Assembly: GCA_027460605.1 (NCBI GenBank)
Contig: JAPZAN010000136.1
Coordinates: forward strand, 1 to 9,025
Direction: 5' to 3'
DNA from: Candidatus Methanoperedens sp.
GTDB lineage: Archaea; Halobacteriota; Methanosarcinia; Methanosarcinales; Methanoperedenaceae
DNA: 9,025 bases
In this document: piece by piece, positions 4,951-9,025 of the stretch
How the letters are laid out: each line of letters starts with the position of its first letter
Numbering within the stretch: the first letter of the stretch is position 1
The notes under the pieces: model-generated
What the model was told of the DNA's origin: nothing
Databases searched by the model: none
What the model saw: the letters and a program-made list of their open reading frames with translations, nothing else
Position numbers and translations under genes: made by a program

Positions 4951-5062
4951 AGGTTACAAAGTGGTTTAAACTTAGTTACAATACAATTGTAATTAAATCG
5001 TAATTGTTGATTTTAAAATAATCTGTAACCAAGCTATACTTAAAATGTAACTATATTTATTT
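4951..5062. promoter_or_regulatory. Divergent promoter with paired GTTACA/TGTAAC operator sites
   Basis: GTTACA starts at 4953 and 4975 (22 bp apart). The reverse complement TGTAAC starts at 5024 and 5046 (also 22 bp apart), giving a symmetric four-site arrangement. A 10-bp palindrome TACAATTGTA sits at 4982-4991. The left pair brackets a TATA-like GTTTAAAC (4964-4971) for the regulator; the right pair lies just upstream of ATATTTAT (5053-5060), the probable TATA box for the gene at 5115. Autoregulation plus control of the divergent gene is the simplest reading. Confidence 0.6.
5040..5062 (+). repeat. 23-bp promoter block, copy 1
   Basis: These 23 bases are identical to 5822-5844. They contain a TGTAAC site directly followed by the TATA-like ATATTTAT. 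Identity stops on both sides, so the two genes downstream share a promoter module and not a longer duplication. Confidence 0.8.
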
Positions 5063-5114
5063 ATAAACTATTTTTATTATATGCTATGAAAAATAGCAAT
5101 TGGGGTAAGTAAGA

Positions 5115-5732
5115 ATGAGGATGGAGCAAATGATCCAGAGGGTCATCAACTTACCCTTTGAAACATATGACGTTATTCTTACTGATAATGAAGGTGTGGA
5201 ATTATCGGTTTTTCGACCCACAGAGGTTCCCCGAAGACTGAGACAAAACTATGACCCAAAAAAGAATTTTCAGATTTGGTTGAAAGAGGGAAGCGAACAT
5301 TTTAGACCTAACCACCTTAGATTGATAATAGATTTGGATTTGAGGGTCAGAAGTCGCCCTGACTTACAAAGAAAGCTTGCACAAGCGTTTGATGATATTT
5401 TCTATGGGGAAGACCCAGATATTGTAGTGGAAAGATTCCAAGAAGATATATTTGAACATAAATTGAACAGCTTAAGGGTTATTGCAACTATGATGCAACT
5501 TTTCGTAGTTGAACAAGCAATCAATTACACAAGTGAAAGTCGATTTGACCCGCCGACATTATTTTTGTTGGGGTGGGTCAGAGCAGCAATATGTCGATAT
5601 AAAGAAATTGATAATTTATGTATGAGTATCGGAAGATTTCAGCCTCCGCCTTCAAGATTTACTGAATTTGATAACAAGAAAAATCGAAAATATAACCCTA
5701 ATAGACTTAATCTATGGTATTTTGGCGATTGA
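5115..5732 (+). CDS. Protein of unknown function, 205 residues, in the methyltransferase island
   Basis: I do not recognise this family. It is soluble, with no signal peptide or membrane segment. Visible blocks are a strand-rich N-terminus (LPFETYDVILTDNEGVELSV, residues 13-32), a charged central region (LRLIIDLDLRVRSRPDLQRK, 68-87; then AFDDIFYGEDPDIVVERF, 91-108), a helical region with LNSLRVIATMMQLFVVEQAI (117-136), FDPPTLFLLGWVRAAICRYK (144-163), and a basic, Asn-rich tail ending LNLWYFGD. The dense Asp/Glu/Arg residues would allow an enzyme, but no PD-(D/E)XK, HNH or GIY-YIG pattern is evident. The promoter (TATA near 5053) shares 23 identical bases with the next gene, so the two are co-regulated. 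A GGGG nine bases ahead supports the ATG at 5115; ATGs at 5121 and 5130 are alternatives. GC content is low, like the rest of the island interior. Confidence 0.8.
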   Translation: MRMEQMIQRVINLPFETYDVILTDNEGVELSVFRPTEVPRRLRQNYDPKKNFQIWLKEGSEHFRPNHLRLIIDLDLRVRSRPDLQRKLAQAFDDIFYGEDPDIVVERFQEDIFEHKLNSLRVIATMMQLFVVEQAINYTSESRFDPPTLFLLGWVRAAICRYKEIDNLCMSIGRFQPPPSRFTEFDNKKNRKYNPNRLNLWYFGD

Positions 5733-5810
5733 TTTGCATAAAAATAGTATAACAGTAAAGATCATCTAATTTTGTCTTGGACTACGCAGTAGTTTAAAAC
5801 TTAATTTCAA

Positions 5811-5844
5811 TTGTGATGTAATTAAAATGTAACTATATTTATTT
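5811..5844 (+). promoter_or_regulatory. Promoter with two TGTAA sites 11 bp apart and the second 23-bp block
   Basis: TGTAAT at 5817 and TGTAAC at 5828 are exactly 11 bp apart and lie just before ATATTTAT (5835-5842). The block 5822-5844 is identical to 5040-5062. The TATA box is about 30 bases ahead of the ATG at 5868, which indicates a short-leader transcript and excludes the TTG at 5844 as the start. Confidence 0.65.
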
Positions 5845-5867
5845 TGTATGCCAAATATATTTTGAGC

Positions 5868-6398
5868 ATGGCTAAAAAACCTGCAATCTATAGTGCCAAG
5901 CTTAATAAAATACCTATAAGAATTCGAAACGCTACGAGAGAAGAATTCCGAAAAAAACTCATAGAAATTCCTTTTAGTGGATATGAGGTAGAAACCCTTT
6001 CCGATGGAAGGAAAATTTGTATAACCAAACCTGGCGGAAAAAATGTTTACGGACGAATGCAGATTCATGATTTTATGGTTTGGATTTATAATGAGTCTAA
6101 AAACGAACTCTGGAGAATAAGCCACGATGAAATCTTTGATGATCTTAAAAATAAAATGGAACAAAATAAGAGCGAAGCTAAAAGGGTTATTTTAGCTTTA
6201 AAAAGAGTTCATGCCGGAGAGGAGCCAGATGAAGTAATACAAGAAAATCCAGACTTGGGCAACTCATTAGATGGTTACGCTCCAGAGTTAATTCTCAAAG
6301 TTTACAAGTGGATTTGGGGTCAAGAAGATTGTAACTACCCTACTGGTGAAGGAAGAAATATGTCAATGAATGCAATTATGGAAGAAATATATAAATAA
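5868..6398 (+). CDS. Protein of unknown function, 176 residues, in the methyltransferase island
   Basis: The family is not recognised. The ATG at 5868 is preferred over a TTG at 5844, because the TATA box (5835-5842) directly abuts the TTG. The N-terminal half looks alpha/beta: PIRIRNATREEFRKKLIEIP (residues 16-35), GYEVETLSDGRKICITKPGG (38-57), HDFMVWIYNESKNELWRISH (67-86), then DEIFDDLKNKMEQNKSEAKR. The C-terminal half is helical, with LILKVYKWIWGQEDCNYPTG (141-160) and a GRNMSMNAIMEEIYK end. HDFMVWI and WIWGQEDCNYP look like conserved motifs of a specific family, with no nuclease signature I can name. It lies about 135 bases after the 205-residue protein, under a copy of the same promoter, and ends convergently with the zinc-ribbon gene. 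A two-component effector is possible but unproven. Confidence 0.8.
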   Translation: MAKKPAIYSAKLNKIPIRIRNATREEFRKKLIEIPFSGYEVETLSDGRKICITKPGGKNVYGRMQIHDFMVWIYNESKNELWRISHDEIFDDLKNKMEQNKSEAKRVILALKRVHAGEEPDEVIQENPDLGNSLDGYAPELILKVYKWIWGQEDCNYPTGEGRNMSMNAIMEEIYK

Positions 6399-6399
6399 G

Positions 6400-6417
6400 T
6401 TTTTACTTTTTTTAAAC
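6400..6417. terminator. T-rich stretch between convergent genes
   Basis: TTTTTACTTTTTTTAAAC lies in the 23-base gap between the stop of the plus-strand unknown gene and the stop of the minus-strand zinc-ribbon gene. Archaeal RNA polymerase terminates at such T-runs; here it would serve the plus-strand transcript. Confidence 0.5.
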
Positions 6418-6421
6418 TGCA

Positions 6422-6661
6422 TTAGAGTCTTGGCTTTTTCAGATGTTTTAAAACAACTCTTTCTAGTCTAATGGATTCCTGCTCATCGATTTCACTACCA
6501 CAATCACGACAGAAAATTCGTAAATCCTTCTTATTAATGCCTTCCGTTTTGACTTCTTCAAATTTCCCATCAATAAATTCCAAGATTTGATATTGATTTG
6601 GCTCAGTATCAAATGACCCGAACCCACATTTTGGACACTTATTTTTACCAAACCTTTTCAT
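6422..6661 (-). CDS. Small zinc-ribbon protein
   Basis: This 79-residue protein has two cysteine pairs of zinc-ribbon type: CPKCGFGSFD at residues 9-12 and FCRDCGSEID at 51-54, separated by about 38 residues that include the strand-rich QYQILEFIDGKFEEVKTEG. Such ribbons bind DNA, RNA or protein partners; no catalytic residues are evident. The ATG at 6661 is preceded by GGAG within the last codons of the 59-residue gene upstream, six bases separating the two genes, so they form one operon on the minus strand. Another frame of 62 codons over the same bases is a shadow. It sits between the two unknown genes and the second methyltransferase and may be an accessory subunit or regulator of the island. 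Confidence 0.75.
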   Translation of the reverse strand: MKRFGKNKCPKCGFGSFDTEPNQYQILEFIDGKFEEVKTEGINKKDLRIFCRDCGSEIDEQESIRLERVVLKHLKKPRL

Positions 6662-6667
6662 AATCTA

Positions 6668-6847
6668 TTACTCCTCAAGCATATCAGCAAGATAGTACAT
6701 TACTTTCCCCATACTGATTTTTTCCCAAGATTTTTCTTGTTTTTTTCCATTGATAACATTTAAGACTTCAATTGGAAGAAACATCTGCCTATTTTCACAA
6801 TCCTTTGACGCTTCACGTAACAGATTTGCTAAATCGTTAATCTTCAT
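6668..6847 (-). CDS. Small unknown protein (59 residues)
   Basis: The frame runs from an ATG at 6847 to a TAA at 6668 and reads MKINDLANLLREASKDCENR, then QMFLPIEVLNVINGKKQEKS, then WEKISMGKVMYYLADMLEE. It is largely helical and acidic at its end. AGGTGA sits four bases ahead of the ATG, and a TATA-like TTTATAC (complement of GTATAAA, 6887-6893) about 40 bases ahead, so start and promoter are both well supported. Its final GAGGAG serves as the ribosome-binding site of the zinc-ribbon gene six bases downstream. No family is recognised. It could be a small regulator, an inhibitor or an adaptor. Confidence 0.7.
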   Translation of the reverse strand: MKINDLANLLREASKDCENRQMFLPIEVLNVINGKKQEKSWEKISMGKVMYYLADMLEE

Positions 6848-6861
6848 CTAATCACCTAACC

Positions 6862-6937
6862 TGTAAGAGTCATATAGATTAAAGAGGTATAAATAATTAC
6901 ACTTTGATTACAGATTAATTACAAGCAGATATGTAAA
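6862..6937. promoter_or_regulatory. Divergent control region with three ATTACA sites 11 bp apart
   Basis: ATTACA starts at 6896, 6907 and 6918, exactly 11 bp apart, with looser TGTAAG (6862) and TGTAAA (6932) sites on the sides. The array lies immediately upstream of the TATA box (GTATAAAT, 6887-6894, read on the minus strand) of the two small genes and upstream of an AAATATTA near 6945 that may serve the methyltransferase at 6978. The pattern matches the sites in the other two promoter regions of the island. Confidence 0.6.
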
Positions 6938-6977
6938 TGAAAACAAATATTAAGAGTTAATAGAATTCAAAGTTGAA

Positions 6978-7931
6978 ATGGAAACAAAAGATTCAAATTC
7001 AGAGCAAGAACAAAAACCACTTTATACCTCAATGAAAGAAATAACTCATCAGGATTGTTTAAAATTTTTAAAAAAACACGACCATGTTGTTATAAATAAT
7101 GTGAAAGTTCCCTTAAATGCGCATCTCAAAATTAAAAAATTCGCCCCCTCCACCTTCACCCCCGAAACCACCACGGTCTGGAGCTTCCCCGACCGCGGCG
7201 ACTGGGCTACCCATGTGGGGAATTACAGGGGCAACTGGTCGCCCTACATCCCGCGAAACCTTATTCTTCGATATACGGCGCCGGGCGAGCTTGTGCTTGA
7301 CCAGATGGCTGGCTCCGGCACTACGCTTGTGGAATGCAAGCTTCTGGGCAGGCGCGCCGTGGGTGTGGACATCAATCCCGATGCCGTCATGGTGGCGCGC
7401 AACAGGCTGGATTTTGCTTATACGCCGCTCGATGCTGACTACCAGGCGCCGGAGATTAAAACGTATGTTGGGGATGCGCGCTCGCTTGACCTGATAGAGA
7501 GCGAGTCCGTAGATTTAATAGCCACCCATCCGCCATACGCCAGCATCATCCCGTACTCGCACAACCGCGAGGGCGACCTGTCGAGCGTGCATAACATCGC
7601 CGAGTTCGCCGCGGAAATGAGCAGGGTCGCGCAGGAGTGCATGCGTGTGCTCAAGCATGGGAAACACTGCGCCATCCTCATGGGTGATTCGCGGCGCAGC
7701 AAGCATTTCGTGCCCATCACGCCGCGGGTGCTCATGAGCTTTCTTGAAGCCGGGTTCATCCTGCGCGAGGATATAATCAAGCTCCAGTGGAAGATGAAGA
7801 GCACGAGGGAGAAGTGGTTCGGGAAGAAGTATGACTTTTACCTCATAGGGCATGAGCATCTATATGTGTTCAGGAAGCCGGATGCGGGGGAGAAGACGGC
7901 GAAGTTCGGGGAGAGTATGAAGTGGTGGTAA
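6978..7931 (+). CDS. Beta-type DNA N4-cytosine/N6-adenine methyltransferase
   Basis: This 317-residue protein belongs to the N6_N4_Mtase fold. It carries WSFPDRGDWATHVGNYRGNW (residues 68-87, common in this family), the AdoMet-binding LVLDQMAGSGTTLVE with the GSG loop at 112-114, GVDIN at 129-133, GDARSLDL at 165-172, and the catalytic motif IATHPPYAS with HPPY at 184-187. HPPY in place of DPPY or SPPY leaves open whether cytosine N4 or adenine N6 is methylated. The first 54 codons are about 30% GC; from position 7141 the sequence jumps to 60-70% GC within one codon, and the rest of the gene is richer in G+C than anything else in the window. The start is an ATG at 6978 with no Shine-Dalgarno sequence and a TATA-like AAATATTA about 30 bases upstream, fitting a leaderless transcript. 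Confidence 0.85.
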   Translation: METKDSNSEQEQKPLYTSMKEITHQDCLKFLKKHDHVVINNVKVPLNAHLKIKKFAPSTFTPETTTVWSFPDRGDWATHVGNYRGNWSPYIPRNLILRYTAPGELVLDQMAGSGTTLVECKLLGRRAVGVDINPDAVMVARNRLDFAYTPLDADYQAPEIKTYVGDARSLDLIESESVDLIATHPPYASIIPYSHNREGDLSSVHNIAEFAAEMSRVAQECMRVLKHGKHCAILMGDSRRSKHFVPITPRVLMSFLEAGFILREDIIKLQWKMKSTREKWFGKKYDFYLIGHEHLYVFRKPDAGEKTAKFGESMKWW

Positions 7932-7937
7932 CTAAGT

Positions 7938-7982
7938 CAGGTTTAAATATTCAAAACACATAATATTCAGAGGTTAAAGAAA
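7938..7982 (+). promoter_or_regulatory. Promoter and ribosome-binding site of the RelB-like gene
   Basis: A TATA-like GTTTAAATATTC (7941-7952) lies about 35 bases ahead of the ATG at 7983, and GAGGT (7971-7975) seven bases ahead of it. Confidence 0.45.
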
Positions 7983-8183
7983 ATGGCAGCAACAAATGAA
8001 AGCATTTACAGAGAACTCAAGCTTTTAAGAACCGAAATAAGAGATTTGAAGAGCCTGCTGATTCCCGAAGTTGAGCCAAAAGAAGATGAGCTTGAAGCCA
8101 TCAGGGAAGGCGAAAAAGAATACAAAACGGGTAAATATGTAGATTGGAAAGCATTAAATGCGAGAAAAAGCTCCAATGTATAG
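7983..8183 (+). CDS. RelB-like antitoxin
   Basis: This 66-residue, highly charged protein has a coiled-coil-like N-terminus (SIYRELKLLRTEIRDLKSLL) and the C-terminal pattern EDELEAIREGEKEYKTGKYV followed by DWKALNA, which is typical of archaeal RelB-type antitoxins that wrap RelE toxins. A good promoter and a GAGGT ribosome-binding site precede it. Its stop overlaps the start of the next frame by eight bases, the usual relBE coupling. The antitoxin looks complete although its toxin is reduced to a stub, so it may act only as a regulator or may neutralise a related toxin elsewhere. Confidence 0.75.
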   Translation: MAATNESIYRELKLLRTEIRDLKSLLIPEVEPKEDELEAIREGEKEYKTGKYVDWKALNARKSSNV

Positions 8184-8229
8184 AATAGTTTTAACAAAAA
8201 GAGCCGAGAAAAGCCTTACTGCACTTTAA
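8176..8229 (+). pseudogene. RelE-type toxin stub (first 17 residues)
   Basis: The ATG at 8176 overlaps the antitoxin stop and reads MYRIVLTKRAEKSLTAL before a TAA at 8227-8229. This matches the N-terminal strand and first helix of RelE/ParE-fold toxins, which normally run 80-95 residues and keep their catalytic Arg/Lys/Tyr residues beyond this point. The GAACT-type repeat starts within a few bases of the stop (8232), so the toxin was most likely cut off by a deletion or recombination at the repeat. No RelE sequence resumes downstream in any frame that I can see. Confidence 0.65.
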
Positions 8230-8365
8230 TTGAGTTCGAACAAGTTCGTTTCAGTTCGCTGTTGATTTTTTTTCTTTTTGACGGCGCCGCCCTTAAGGCG
8301 GATTGCTCTGCATGGGGGTTCTGTTGAAACCTAATAAATACTGATAGCTGGCTATAAATCTGCGT
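8230..8365. other. Intergenic repeat remnants
   Basis: These bases hold a GAACT-type repeat on the complement (GAGTTCGAACAAGTTCGTTT and CAGTTCGCTG, 8232-8261), a T-rich run, and a GGCGCC (8283-8288) that may be a fragment of the composite repeat. CTGCGTTCATCTGCGGTTCC (8361-8380) is another common dispersed motif and overlaps the end of the next gene. No gene is seen. Confidence 0.5.
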
Positions 8366-8755
8366 TCATCTGCGGTTCCTTATACTATTACCTGAAATGA
8401 TTGTCCTATCAGTTGATTTTCTTCTTATCTCTTCGAAGCGTTTGACAGTTTCCTGCAAATAAAGGCGTTCCCCGCAGTGGAGACAAACATATGCTCTGAC
8501 CCTGATGACGGCGGTGTTGTCGCCCCCTCTCAGAAGCTTCTCAACTTGTTTTTCTACAAGTTCCCCGTCGCAAACAGGGCACTTATCGAATGGTTTTGTC
8601 TGGTCATCGGTTCCTTTTACCGAGCAATCGCGGAGTAGCTCTTCAATAGAGGTTACTTCCTTAACCCGCCCATTTTTTATGTCAAGGTCGCTTCTGTGCA
8701 GCGCTTCCATCGTTTTTGGATTACTGAGAATTTCGATTGTTATCGATTCAGTCAT
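8366..8755 (-). CDS. Orphan antitoxin with N-terminal antitoxin-like helix and YgiT-type zinc finger
   Basis: This 129-residue protein has two parts. Residues 4-42 (SITIEILSNPKTMEALHRSD, then LDIKNGRVKEVTSIEELLRD) resemble the short domain of archaeal antitoxins that begins with an ILS-x-P motif and ends in an EEL helix. Residues 57-110 form a YgiT/MqsA-type zinc finger: CPVCDGELVEKQVEKL with C59 and C62, a strand-rich middle, and YVCLHCGERLYLQETVKRFE with C91 and C94. YgiT-type proteins are usually encoded beside DUF4258 or MqsR-like toxins. None is present on either side, so the gene stands alone. A TATA-like CCATATAATG (8777-8786 in plus coordinates) lies 25-30 bases upstream of the ATG at 8755, consistent with a leaderless transcript. 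The last residues (RNRR) are encoded by a dispersed CTGCGTTC-type repeat. Confidence 0.7.
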   Translation of the reverse strand: MTESITIEILSNPKTMEALHRSDLDIKNGRVKEVTSIEELLRDCSVKGTDDQTKPFDKCPVCDGELVEKQVEKLLRGGDNTAVIRVRAYVCLHCGERLYLQETVKRFEEIRRKSTDRTIISGNSIRNRR

Positions 8756-8831
8756 GTTTTCAAAATGGATTCATATCCATATAATGATTGCTCAAAAAAC
8801 AGGCGCTGATTCGGAATTTCGCCCCCGCCGG

Positions 8832-9025
8832 CTACCCCTGCGGCTTTAATTCTTGTTTGGGTTCCACATCATATTCATCATATATCTCCCCCACAAGCTC
8901 CTCCAGTATATCCTCGATAGAAACCAGCCCGATAACCTTCAAGTTATTATCCACGACAACTGCAATATTCATTTTCTTTTGCTGTAGTTCCTTCAGGATC
9001 ACTGAAATTTCCCTTCCCGCTTTCA
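8832..9025 (-). CDS. CorC/CNNM-type CBS-domain protein, C-terminal end
   Basis: The frame enters from the right edge and stops at a TAG at 8832-8834, giving 63 residues. The sequence AGREISVILKELQQKKMNIA, VVVDNNLKVIGLVSIEDILE, ELVGEIYDEYD is the second half of a CBS-domain pair; the IGLVSIEDILEELVGEIYDE signature is typical of the DUF21-CBS (UPF0053, CorC/HlyC/CNNM) membrane proteins linked to divalent cation transport. The membrane part would lie to the right of the window. The end EVPKQELK-like tail (VEPKQELKPQG) is short; related proteins often add a CorC_HlyC domain after the CBS pair, and this one lacks it. Confidence 0.75.
   Translation of the reverse strand, partial: KAGREISVILKELQQKKMNIAVVVDNNLKVIGLVSIEDILEELVGEIYDEYDVEPKQELKPQG

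Noticed and set aside
5766..6164. Minus-strand 132-codon frame opposite the 176-residue unknown protein
   Set aside because: It covers the promoter and 5' half of a plus-strand gene that has a clear TATA box and coherent alpha/beta motifs; the antisense product is Phe/Ile/Ser-rich, as expected of a shadow.
5115..6398. Assignment of the two unknown island proteins as restriction endonucleases
   Set aside because: Neighbouring methyltransferases invite it, but I find no PD-(D/E)XK, HNH, GIY-YIG or PLD pattern that I could defend, so function is left open.
7117..7859. Long open frames in other phases and on the minus strand over the second methyltransferase
   Set aside because: High GC content lengthens shadow frames there; the methyltransferase frame contains all the family motifs, the others contain none.
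8505..8849. Plus-strand 114-codon frame opposite the YgiT-type gene
   Set aside because: It is antisense to a protein with four well-placed zinc-binding cysteines; the product is Ser-rich and shows no domain.

Overview
The window looks like accessory DNA from a euryarchaeon, most plausibly a methanogen or methanotroph relative in the Methanosarcinales or 'Methanoperedens' range. The support is archaeal-style TATA boxes 25-30 bp ahead of short-leader genes, T-run terminators, a small archaeal-type winged-helix regulator, a retropepsin-like protease resembling archaeal clan AA members, and many VapBC/RelBE-type modules. The taxon is an inference; no rRNA or marker gene is present.

Left arm (1-3778). 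A cysteine-rich gene end (1-156) is followed by small toxin-antitoxin or TA-like modules: a reversed AbrB/PIN pair damaged at the junction (224-821), an antitoxin with a C-terminally truncated PIN toxin (1236-1687), a small unknown gene plus a retropepsin-like protease (1939-2541), and an intact RHH/PIN pair (2766-3449). Every gap between them carries a copy of one composite repeat, in one orientation: a CTTTGCG-rich stretch, then a core of about 45 bp bounded by GCGCC and GGCGCC and enclosing an AT-rich TATA-like segment, then often a GCCGATGCGAC tail. Two large imperfect palindromes (ACAGGAT and CACGGAT units) lie in the same gaps.

Central island (3779-7931). This part is AT-rich in its interior and lacks the composite repeat. 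A D12-class DNA adenine methyltransferase (minus strand) is translationally coupled to a winged-helix regulator. Divergent from them are two genes of unknown function (5115-5732, 5868-6398) whose promoters share an identical 23-bp block. A convergent minus-strand pair follows (a 59-residue protein missed by size cut-offs and a zinc-ribbon protein), then a second DNA methyltransferase of the N4/N6 amino type. All three promoter regions carry TGTAAC/RTTACA hexamers at 11- or 22-bp spacing, a probable shared operator for the regulator. Base composition changes abruptly inside the second methyltransferase gene (near 7140) and more gradually inside the first (near 4140). The island could be a modification, restriction or defence system whose effector lies among the unknown genes; that function is inferred.

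Right arm (7932-9025). A RelB-like antitoxin is followed by a 17-residue RelE stub, a stand-alone antitoxin with a YgiT-type zinc finger, and the C-terminal end of a CorC/CNNM-type CBS-domain protein on the minus strand. Across the window antitoxins are mostly kept while toxins are broken or absent; only one canonical TA pair is complete.
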